Positions 1 to 5,766 of a DNA stretch of 7,375 nucleotides are shown one piece after another (position 1 is the first letter of the stretch; every line of letters starts with the position of its first letter). The stretch spans positions 1-7,375 of the forward strand of contig JADCBH010000136.1 in assembly GCA_020253595.1 (NCBI GenBank), read 5' to 3'. The notes below the pieces were generated by a model that was given only the letters and a program-made list of their open reading frames with translations, was not told the origin of the DNA and did no database searches. Source of the stretch: Brevundimonas sp. GTDB taxonomy: Bacteria > Pseudomonadota > Alphaproteobacteria > Caulobacterales > Caulobacteraceae. Made by a program: the position numbers and the translations under genes.

Positions 1-878
1 CGTCGAGCGGTGTCGCGGTTTTGCAGCTTCTGGCCATGGCCGAGGCACCGGCGGTCGCGCCCGCCCTCGCCCAGGGCGAGACAAGTGCCGAGGCCTGGAT
101 CGCCTTCGCCCAGATCCAGCGACTGATGTACGCCGACCGCGACCGCTACGTCGGCGATCCTGCCTTTGTTGGCGTGCCCGTCGCGGGGTTGCTGGACGAA
201 GACTATGTCATCTCACGCGCTGCCCTGGCACCCGGCCTGACCGGGGCCGCCGAGCCCGGCACGCCCCCCGGCGGCATCTTCCGGGCCGCCGACGCGACCA
301 CCGAGCCCGCTGGCACCAGCCATTTCGTGGTCGTCGACGCAGAGGGGGACGCCGTCTCGATGACCACCACGGTCGAGAGCGTCTTCGGCTCCGGCCGGAT
401 GGCGGCGGGCTTCTTCCTGAACAACCAGCTTACCGATTTCTCGTTCAACCCGACCCGGCCGGACGGCGGCGAGGCAGCCAATGCAGTCGCGCCGGGCAAG
501 CGGCCGCGGTCGTCGATGGCGCCGGTCATCGTCCTGGACCGCGACGGGCGACTGGTTGGGGCCGTAGGGTCACCAGGCGGCCCCTCGATCCTGGCCTACA
601 ACGCCAAGGTCCTGATCGGGACGCTGGTCTGGGGCCTGCCGATGCAGGCGGCCATCGACCTGCCCAATCTGGTGGCGCGAGGCTCGGGCTTCGGGGCCGA
701 CACGGCCCGCTTCGGCCCCACCCTGACAGAGCAACTGGCGGCCGGCGGCGTAGTGCTCGCCCCCAACCAGTCCGAGACATCCGGCCTGCACGGCGGCCTG
801 TGGCGACAGGGACCGGACGGCTGGGCCTGGGACGGCGGTGCCGACGACCGGCGAGAAGGCGTGGCGCGAACGCGGTAG
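1..878 (+). CDS. ggt: Gamma-glutamyltransferase, 3' part (gene truncated by left window edge)
   Basis: This enzyme cleaves the gamma-glutamyl bond of glutathione and related compounds and transfers the glutamyl group to water or an acceptor; in Gram-negative bacteria it is normally periplasmic and self-cleaves into two subunits. The frame is open to the window edge (first whole codon at base 3) and begins in the conserved SSG-V-A-V-LQLL stretch of the large subunit, so the TTG at 21 is internal. Counting from base 21, the self-processing and catalytic Thr is T99 in GTSHF. The glutamate-binding set is E119, Q136 (LNNQ) and D139, followed by the RPRSSMAP serine pair S164/S165 and GSPGG at 183-187. 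The whole small subunit is present and ends in a GADD-RREG-type tail. Against the family signature, V replaces the usual Ser/Thr two residues after the His, and D replaces Ser/Asn after the Gly. The gene converges on the next gene with a 4-bp gap. Confidence 0.95.
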   Translation, partial: SSGVAVLQLLAMAEAPAVAPALAQGETSAEAWIAFAQIQRLMYADRDRYVGDPAFVGVPVAGLLDEDYVISRAALAPGLTGAAEPGTPPGGIFRAADATTEPAGTSHFVVVDAEGDAVSMTTTVESVFGSGRMAAGFFLNNQLTDFSFNPTRPDGGEAANAVAPGKRPRSSMAPVIVLDRDGRLVGAVGSPGGPSILAYNAKVLIGTLVWGLPMQAAIDLPNLVARGSGFGADTARFGPTLTEQLAAGGVVLAPNQSETSGLHGGLWRQGPDGWAWDGGADDRREGVARTR

Positions 879-882
879 AGGC

Positions 883-1362
883 TCAGCCTGGGTGATCCGA
901 CCGGGCCGCGTTGCGCTTCAGGCCGTCCCACAGCACCGACAGGGTCGAGGCCGACAGCAGGACGTTCAGCGTCATGGAGATCACGACCGCCGCCACGCCC
1001 AGTCCGGGCGATCGGATGCAGAAGGCGTTCTGGAACTGGGCCGTGGCAGGATCGAGGCTCCGGTTCTCCGCCCACATGACATACTGCATCCAGGGGGTCT
1101 CGACCTGGGTGTGGGCCCACAGGGTGAAGGCCGTGCCCGCCGCCAGCAGCGCCCAGCGCAGCCAGATCAGCCGCGCCGGGCCCAGGAGCGCGAACAGCAG
1201 GATCGGATAGGCCGCCAGGCTGTAGGTGAAGGGCGTGACGTCCGGGCGGAACGGCCAGCCGCTGTGGTCGACCCGCAGCACATGGTCGGCGTGATGCGCC
1301 AGTCCGACGAGGATGGTCAGGATCAGAAGGCCGGCGGACCGGCGGCTGAGGGCGGTGGCCAT
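883..1362 (-). CDS. Small multi-spanning membrane protein of unknown function
   Basis: I cannot name this 159-residue protein. It appears to be an inner-membrane protein with about four hydrophobic segments, near residues 10-25, 47-63, 65-84 and 119-145. A conserved-looking stretch lies at the end of segment 1 and after it: HHADH at 23-27, DH at 32-33, then GWPF and FTYSLAAYP (45-53). The clustered His and Asp could bind a metal or prosthetic group, but that is only inference. The start is ATG at 1362, preceded by a purine-rich GGAGAGAG (1367-1374 on the minus strand) four bases away. The gene lies 79 bp downstream of the gabD stop on the same strand, so read-through from gabD is possible. 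Strong membrane character, a good ribosome-binding site and tight fit between its neighbours support it as a real gene. Confidence 0.85.
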   Translation of the reverse strand: MATALSRRSAGLLILTILVGLAHHADHVLRVDHSGWPFRPDVTPFTYSLAAYPILLFALLGPARLIWLRWALLAAGTAFTLWAHTQVETPWMQYVMWAENRSLDPATAQFQNAFCIRSPGLGVAAVVISMTLNVLLSASTLSVLWDGLKRNAARSDHPG

Positions 1363-1441
1363 GGGGCTCTCTCCGACGAGATCGCCCTCACCTTAAGGCA
1401 AAGCTTCCCGCCGCGCATCTCCGCGCTGAAATGCTCCCGCC

Positions 1442-2893
1442 CTACTTCAGCGCCAAGGTCACCTGCTTGATCTCGATGTATTCGTCGATGCCATGCGTTG
1501 AGCCCTCGCGGCCATAGCCGGACGCCTTGATCCCGCCGAAGGGCGCGATCGCGGTCGACATGAGGGCGGTGTTGATCCCGATCATGCCAGCTTCGATGCC
1601 CCGCCCGATTCGTATGGCGCGGTCCAGGTCGCGGGTGAAGACGTAGGAGGCCAGGCCGAACTCGCTGTCGTTGGCCTTCCGAAGGCATTCCTCTTCCGTC
1701 TCGAACGGAAAGACGGGGATCAGCGGGCCAAAGGTTTCTTCCTCGCGGAACAGGGTGTCGTCGCCGCCCAGCGTCACCGTCGGCTGGAAGAAGCGGCCAC
1801 CCAGCGCGTGGCGCGCCCCGCCGGTCAGGACGCGAGCCCCCGACGCCACGACCCGCTTCAGGTGATCCTCGACCTTGGCCACCGCCTTGTCCTCGATCAG
1901 GGGGCCGACCTTGACGCCCTCCTCGAAGGCAGGGCCGACCGGGATCTGCGCCACGGCCTCTGCCAGCTTGGCCGCATAGGCCTCGGCGACCGAGGCCTGA
2001 ACATAGACGCGGTTCGGGCAGACGCAGGTCTGGCCAGAGTTCCTGAACTTGCCCTTGATCGTCTCGGTGACGGCGAGATCGAGGTCCGCGTCCTCGAACA
2101 CCATCAGGGGCGCAGAGCCGCCGAGCTCCATCGAAAGGCGCTTCAACGTGGGCGCGCACTGTTGCGCCAGCTTGCGTCCCACGGGGGTCGAGCCCGTGAA
2201 GCTGAGCTTGCGGATCAGGGGCGAGGCCGTCAGCACCCCGCCGATGGTGGCCGCATCGCCCGTGACGACGCTCAGCGCGCCCTTGGGCAGACCGGCCTTG
2301 TAGGCCAGTTCCACCAGGGCGATGGCGGTGAACGGCGTCTGGCTGGCCGGCTTGACCACGGCGGTGCAGCCGGCGGCGAAGGCCGGCCCCAGCTTCCGGG
2401 TCAACATGGCCGCCGGGAAGTTCCACGGCGTGATCAGGGCGCAGGGCCCGACCGCCTCGCGGAAGGTGACGATGACGTGGCCCAGCGGGCTGTCCTGGGT
2501 GTCGCCCAGCAGGCGCTCGGCCTCGCCGGCGAACCACTTCAGAAAGCTGTTGGCATAGACGGCCTCGCCGCGCGCCTCCTCGAACGGCTTGCCGTTCTCC
2601 AGCGCCATGAGGCCGCCGAGGCCATCGAGGTTCTCGTCGATCAGCCGGGCCCAGTCGCGCAGGAAGGTCGCCCGCTTGTGCGGATCGCTGCGCGACCAGT
2701 TCGGAAAGGCGGCATGCGCGGCTTGTATCGCCCGCTCGGTCTCGACGACGCCCAGATCGGGCACATGACCTATGGTCTCGCCCGTCGCCGGGTCGTCGAC
2801 GGCGATGCGCTTGTCGCCGGTTACTGCCTCTCCGGCGATAAGGGCATAGTCACGCAGCAGCTTGAGGCCGGCATCGCGGGCGGCGGTGTTCAT
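1442..2893 (-). CDS. gabD: Succinate-semialdehyde dehydrogenase, NAD(P)-dependent
   Basis: This aldehyde dehydrogenase superfamily member most likely oxidises succinate semialdehyde to succinate, the last step of GABA degradation, in the cytosol. From the ATG at 2893 it is 483 residues, the usual GabD length. The Rossmann domain shows PWNFPA (Asn158) and VVKPASQTP (Lys181), then the FTGSTPVG cofactor loop (232-239). Catalytic Glu256 is in LSMELGGSAP, catalytic Cys290 is in GQTCVCPNR, and EETFGP (385-390) and PFGGIKASGYGREG follow. The CVC pair and the C-terminal GIDEYIEIKQ are characteristic of the GabD branch. Glutarate-semialdehyde or another dehydrogenase activity cannot be excluded. An upstream TTG at 2947 would add 18 residues encoded by a hairpin; I prefer 2893 because it is ATG with a GGAG about 7 bases upstream and matches family length. 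It follows nrdA with a 58-bp gap. Confidence 0.93.
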   Translation of the reverse strand: MNTAARDAGLKLLRDYALIAGEAVTGDKRIAVDDPATGETIGHVPDLGVVETERAIQAAHAAFPNWSRSDPHKRATFLRDWARLIDENLDGLGGLMALENGKPFEEARGEAVYANSFLKWFAGEAERLLGDTQDSPLGHVIVTFREAVGPCALITPWNFPAAMLTRKLGPAFAAGCTAVVKPASQTPFTAIALVELAYKAGLPKGALSVVTGDAATIGGVLTASPLIRKLSFTGSTPVGRKLAQQCAPTLKRLSMELGGSAPLMVFEDADLDLAVTETIKGKFRNSGQTCVCPNRVYVQASVAEAYAAKLAEAVAQIPVGPAFEEGVKVGPLIEDKAVAKVEDHLKRVVASGARVLTGGARHALGGRFFQPTVTLGGDDTLFREEETFGPLIPVFPFETEEECLRKANDSEFGLASYVFTRDLDRAIRIGRGIEAGMIGINTALMSTAIAPFGGIKASGYGREGSTHGIDEYIEIKQVTLALK

Positions 2894-2910
2894 GGTCGGG
2901 CTCCGAATGT

Positions 2911-2934
2911 CTCCCTCCCATAAAGGCGAGGGAG
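2911..2934. repeat. Intergenic hairpin between nrdA and gabD
   Basis: CTCCCTC (2911-2917) pairs with GAGGGAG (2928-2934). CC (2918-2919) with GG (2925-2926) extends the stem across one bulged base, leaving an ATAAA loop. It lies in the 58-bp gap after the nrdA stop and 18 bp before the gabD ATG. No T-run follows on either strand, so it is not a classic intrinsic terminator. It may be a dispersed intergenic palindrome, an RNA processing or stabilising structure, or part of the gabD leader. A second, weaker inverted repeat, GCCAAT (2934-2939) with ATTGGC (2954-2959), abuts it and overlaps the nrdA stop codon. Confidence 0.5.
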
Positions 2935-2951
2935 CCAATCGGTTCAATGCC

Positions 2952-4838
2952 CTATTGGCAGGCTAGGCACTCGTCGTAGTCGGTGCGGGCGGCCGAGAAG
3001 AGATCCGGCTGGTTCGGATCAGGCTCCGACGCCTCGGCCTTGTCCTCGGCTCCGGCGAAGGCAGCGCGCTGCACGGACTTGGAGCGCAGGTAATAGAGCG
3101 ACTTCACGCCGGTCTCCCACGCCTTCCAGTGCAGCATGTGCAGGTCCCACTTGTTCACGTCGCCGGGGATGAACAGATTGATCGACTGGGCCTGGCAGAT
3201 GTCGGCCGAGCGGTCCGCCGACAGTTCGATGACCCAGCGCTGGTCCAGCTCGAAGGCGGTCTTGAACACGCTCTTCTCGTCGTCGGTCAGGAAGTCCAGA
3301 TGCTGGACCGAGCCCTCGTGCTCGAGGATCGAGGACCAGGTGGCGTCGGTGTTCTTGCCATAGCCGTCGAGCAGCTGCTCCAGGTACGGGTTCTTGACCG
3401 CGAACGAACCCGACAAGGTCTTGTGGGTATAGATGTTGGCCGGGATCGGCTCGATGCCGGCCGAGGTCCCGCCGCAGATGATCGAGATCGAGGCGGTCGG
3501 CGCGATGGCCAGCTTGTGGCTGAACCGCTCCATGACGCCGCGCTCGGCCGCGTCCTCGCAGGGGCCCTTCTCCTCGGCCAGCAGGCGGCTGGCCTTGTCG
3601 GCCTCGCGACGCAGGTGCTTGAACAGCCGCATGTTCCACGACTTGGCCATGGCGGACTCGAACGCCACGCCCTGGCTCTGCAGGAAGGAGTGGAAGCCCA
3701 TCAGGCCCAGACCGACGGACCGCTCGCGCTTGGCCGAATAGACGGCGGCGGCCATCTCCGGCGGGGCGCGGGTGATGAAGTCCTCCAGGACGTTGTCCAG
3801 GAACCGCATCACGTCCTCGATGAAGCGGGGCTCCTCGCGCCACTCCAGGAACTTCTCGGCATTGACCGACGACAGGCAGCAGACCGCCGTACGATCGATG
3901 CCCAGGTGGTCTGGGCCGGTGTGCAGCATGATCTCGGAGCACAGGTTGGACTGCTTGACCTTCAGGCCCAGATCCTTCTGGTGCTGCGGCATCTGCCGGT
4001 TCACCGTGTCCGAGAAGATCAGATAGGGCTCGCCGGTCTGCAGGCGGATCTCCAGGATCTTCTGCCACAGGCTGCGCGCATCGACCTTCCTGATCGTCTC
4101 ACCGGTCTTGGGCGAACGCAGAGCGAAGTCGGCCCCCGCCTTCACCGCTTCCATGAACTCGTCGGTGATGTTCAGGCCGTGGTGCAGGTTCAGCGATTTC
4201 CTGTTGAAATCGCCCGAGGGCTTCCGGATTTCCAGGAACTCCTCGATCTCCGGGTGGTGGATGTCGAGGTAGACGGCGGCAGAGCCTCGGCGCAGCGAGC
4301 CTTGTGAAATCGCCAGCGTCAGGGAGTCCATCACGCGGATAAAGGGGATGATGCCGCTGGTCTGGCCCGCGCCCTTCACCTTCTCGCCGATAGAACGGAC
4401 GCCGCCCCAGTAGGTGCCGATGCCGCCGCCATTCGAGGCCAGTGACACGTTCTCGTTCCAGACGCGCTGGATGCCGTCCAGGCTGTCTGCCACCGAGTTC
4501 AGGAAGCAGGAGATCGGCAGGCCGCGCGCCGCCCCGCCGTTGGACAGAACCGGCGTCGACGGCATGAACCACAGCTTGGACATATAGTCGTAGACGCGCT
4601 GGGCATGGTCGGCGTCGTCTGCATAGGCCGTGGACACCCGGGCGAACATGTCCTGATAGCTTTCGCCGGCCAGCAGGTAGCGGTCCTCCAGCGTCTTCTT
4701 GCCGAAGTCGGTCAACAGGTCGTCGCGCGAACGGTCCAATTCGAGGGAGCGCACCACTGTCAGATGGGGCCTCTCGGTCGTCGGCGCGGTCGCAACCGAC
4801 TGGATTTCCACCGTCTTCAACGCTTCACCGCCAGCCAT
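2952..4838 (-). CDS. nrdA: Ribonucleoside-diphosphate reductase, class I large (alpha) subunit, lacking an ATP-cone
   Basis: This catalytic subunit of aerobic class I ribonucleotide reductase reduces ribonucleoside diphosphates to deoxy forms using a radical supplied by NrdB. Taking the ATG at 4838 gives 628 residues. The redox Cys is C111 (LPISCFLNS), and the active-site N298-x-C300-x-E302 is in SNLCSEI. The partner Cys is C320 (TAVCC, C321 adjacent), the radical-transfer tyrosines are Y582-Y583 (SLYYLRSKS), and the C-terminal shuttle is C624-x-x-C627. All key residues are intact. The first redox Cys lies about 114 residues earlier than Cys225 of E. coli NrdA, so the N-terminal ATP-cone domain is absent. 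A TTG at 4859 would add 7 residues; ATG is preferred, though its ribosome-binding site is weak (GGGA about 11 bases upstream). The roughly 45-residue tail after the tyrosine pair is acidic and proline-rich and contains QPDLF. No nrdB adjoins. Candidate NrdR boxes lie upstream. Confidence 0.97.
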   Translation of the reverse strand: MAGGEALKTVEIQSVATAPTTERPHLTVVRSLELDRSRDDLLTDFGKKTLEDRYLLAGESYQDMFARVSTAYADDADHAQRVYDYMSKLWFMPSTPVLSNGGAARGLPISCFLNSVADSLDGIQRVWNENVSLASNGGGIGTYWGGVRSIGEKVKGAGQTSGIIPFIRVMDSLTLAISQGSLRRGSAAVYLDIHHPEIEEFLEIRKPSGDFNRKSLNLHHGLNITDEFMEAVKAGADFALRSPKTGETIRKVDARSLWQKILEIRLQTGEPYLIFSDTVNRQMPQHQKDLGLKVKQSNLCSEIMLHTGPDHLGIDRTAVCCLSSVNAEKFLEWREEPRFIEDVMRFLDNVLEDFITRAPPEMAAAVYSAKRERSVGLGLMGFHSFLQSQGVAFESAMAKSWNMRLFKHLRREADKASRLLAEEKGPCEDAAERGVMERFSHKLAIAPTASISIICGGTSAGIEPIPANIYTHKTLSGSFAVKNPYLEQLLDGYGKNTDATWSSILEHEGSVQHLDFLTDDEKSVFKTAFELDQRWVIELSADRSADICQAQSINLFIPGDVNKWDLHMLHWKAWETGVKSLYYLRSKSVQRAAFAGAEDKAEASEPDPNQPDLFSAARTDYDECLACQ

Positions 4839-4887
4839 GGTCGTCTGTATCCCGAACAAATTCTCGAATGAGCCGCCTGCGCCTGAA

Positions 4888-4903
4888 CCACATCATCTTG
4901 TGG
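4888..4903. promoter_or_regulatory. Candidate NrdR box 1 upstream of nrdA
   Basis: This 16-bp site has perfect 5-bp arms, CCACA and TGTGG, and matches 11 of 16 positions of the general NrdR consensus ACACWATATATWGTGT as I recall it. It lies about 50 bp upstream of the nrdA ATG. NrdR represses ribonucleotide reductase genes when dATP is plentiful. The two inner mismatches make this a candidate rather than a certain site. Confidence 0.55.
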
Positions 4904-4918
4904 CCGAAGCGCTCCCCA

Positions 4919-4934
4919 AGCCCACATATGGGGC
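4919..4934. promoter_or_regulatory. Candidate NrdR box 2 upstream of nrdA
   Basis: The core CCCACATATGGG (4921-4932) is an inverted repeat with one mismatched pair. It is weaker than box 1, matching about 9 of 16 consensus positions. Its centre is exactly 31 bp from that of box 1, about three helical turns, the arrangement typical of paired NrdR boxes. It lies just downstream of the TTGACG hexamer read toward nrdA, where a repressor would block the promoter. Confidence 0.45.
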
Positions 4935-5103
4935 GCAGATGGTGAACGACCCGTCAACGCCTTGACGCACGCTTTTGCGCACGAATCACGTCGGGGCGGG
5001 GGATGACCCTGTTGAAAAGGCGCGACGCCGATGCGACGGCGGCCCAGATTGGCTGATCAACAAACTGTGATCTTAGGTCATTTCGTGGTCTCATCCGGAC
5101 CGC

Positions 5104-5190
5104 CGGGTCAGAGCGACCCGCGCTCTCCCAAACGCGAGATTTCATTAGGTTCGAGGGTCGCTCGGCGTTAACTATAGCCCTCTCTGACCC
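5104..5190 (+). repeat. Competing GGGTC/GACCC inverted repeats upstream of the 5203 gene
   Basis: Three pairings share the same left arm. CGGGTC (5104-5109) pairs with GACCCG (5115-5120) around a 5-base loop. GAGCGACCC (5111-5119) pairs with GGGTCGCTC (5155-5163). GGGTCAGAG (5105-5113) pairs with CTCTGACCC (5182-5190), ending just before the ribosome-binding site. They could form alternative RNA structures if transcription starts upstream of 5104, or be operator half-sites if it starts near 5180. Confidence 0.4.
5145..5177 (+). promoter_or_regulatory. Possible promoter of the 5203 gene
   Basis: An AT-rich patch, TTAACTATAG (5168-5177), stands out in GC-rich surroundings and could supply a -10 element. 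Weak -35 candidates lie about 16-17 bp upstream: TTAGGT at 5145-5150 with TTAACT, or TTCGAG at 5150-5155 with CTATAG. Transcription would then start near 5183, giving a leader of about 20 bases that holds the strong ribosome-binding site GGGAGG (5192-5197). Confidence 0.35.
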
Positions 5191-5202
5191 TGGGAGGTCG
5201 TC

Positions 5203-5766
5203 ATGATCAGCCTGATCCTTGCCGCTATGATTGCGACGCCCGCGCCCCAGGCCGTGCAGGCGACGCTGCAGTCATGCGGTCCGGAGAATGGGCGCTTCGT
5301 CTGTCGATACGTAGTTCCCGACATCGAGATCGTGCCCCTGCCCGGCAATGATATCGTGGCCGACGCGCCAGCTGCTGTCCTCGGTAGCCGATCGGGCGAG
5401 ACACCTTCCGCCACCGAAGTCGAGCCCGTCGCGCCCGAGACGACAGTTACTCCTGCACCAGAGCGTCGGACTGTCGCCCTGGACGCCGGCATCCTGACCG
5501 AGCGCGAGGCACGCCTTGTCGCCCGATGCGCTGATGCGCCGTGGTATGCCGTCTGCCTGCCCGACGATCGTCGCGCCGCCCGGATGCTGAAGGACAAGCA
5601 GGATGCCTTCGAGACCGCTCGCAGGGCTGTCACCTCGCTCCTTGCCGAAGGCGACTGCGAGGGTGCGGTCAAAGCTGCGCTGGACGGCGGCTACCTCGAC
5701 CTGGCCGGCCAGGCGCGGGCTTTCTGCCAGGCCGGGGCGGCATCCGCCGCTGCGGGCGAAGACTAG
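5203..5766 (+). CDS. Probable exported six-cysteine protein of unknown function
   Basis: I do not recognise this 187-residue protein. It begins with a short hydrophobic segment (residues 2-13) and a possible signal peptidase site after VQA (18-20), although no basic residue precedes the hydrophobic stretch, so export is likely but not certain. Cysteines at 25, 34, 109, 118, 152 and 175 come as an even number in two close pairs plus one wider pair, suggesting periplasmic disulfides. Residues 55-90 are a low-complexity Pro/Glu/Thr/Val-rich linker between a small N-terminal Cys pair and a mostly helical C-terminal domain. The latter contains LTEREARLVARC and a Glu/Ala-rich helical stretch to residue 175. 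The ATG at 5203 has a strong GGGAGG five to six bases upstream. Its TAG overlaps the pyrF stop on the other strand. It is probably monocistronic. Confidence 0.82.
   Translation: MISLILAAMIATPAPQAVQATLQSCGPENGRFVCRYVVPDIEIVPLPGNDIVADAPAAVLGSRSGETPSATEVEPVAPETTVTPAPERRTVALDAGILTEREARLVARCADAPWYAVCLPDDRRAARMLKDKQDAFETARRAVTSLLAEGDCEGAVKAALDGGYLDLAGQARAFCQAGAASAAAGED

Larger units (their letters stand above)
4839..5202. other. Divergent gene-free region between nrdA and the 5203 gene
   Basis: No convincing gene lies in these 364 bp. The nrdA side holds two candidate NrdR boxes (4888-4903 and 4919-4934) and a TTGACG -35-like hexamer on the minus strand at 4952-4957. A matching -10 at normal spacing is not clear: CATATG at 4925-4930 is 21 bp away. 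The middle has a GAATC site (4983-4987), a possible CcrM methylation target, and CGCACG direct repeats (4966-4971 and 4978-4983). The right side holds GGGTC/GACCC inverted repeats and a probable promoter for the 5203 gene. Confidence 0.6.

Noticed and set aside
1363..1441. Possible terminator between gabD and the small membrane gene
   Set aside because: Only short palindromes such as CCTTAAGG are present, with no stable stem followed by a T-run.
1323..2537. 404-residue minus-strand frame overlapping gabD in another frame
   Set aside because: It is an Arg/Gly-rich out-of-frame translation of gabD with no domain pattern and no sensible start.
1808..2923. Long plus-strand open frame opposite gabD
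   Set aside because: It is antisense to a clear aldehyde dehydrogenase, is Arg/Gly/Ala-rich, has no recognisable motif, and is a typical by-product of GC-rich codon bias.
2894..2947. 18-residue N-terminal extension of GabD from a TTG
   Set aside because: The extension is encoded by the intergenic hairpin; the internal ATG at 2893 has a ribosome-binding site and gives the normal family length.
3129..4307. Long plus-strand open frame opposite nrdA
   Set aside because: It is antisense to intact nrdA with all catalytic residues; the composition is that of a complementary-strand shadow.
4839..4859. 7-residue N-terminal extension of NrdA from a TTG
   Set aside because: The ATG at 4838 is the more likely codon; the choice does not affect any domain and cannot be settled from sequence alone.
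4954..5145. Minus-strand open frame of 63 codons in the nrdA upstream region
   Set aside because: It is Arg/Ser-rich, has no clear ribosome-binding site, and crosses the candidate regulatory region; nothing supports expression.
5168..5171. Possible CtrA site (TTAA) near the 5203 promoter
   Set aside because: Only one TTAA half-site is present; no second TTAA follows at 7-base spacing.
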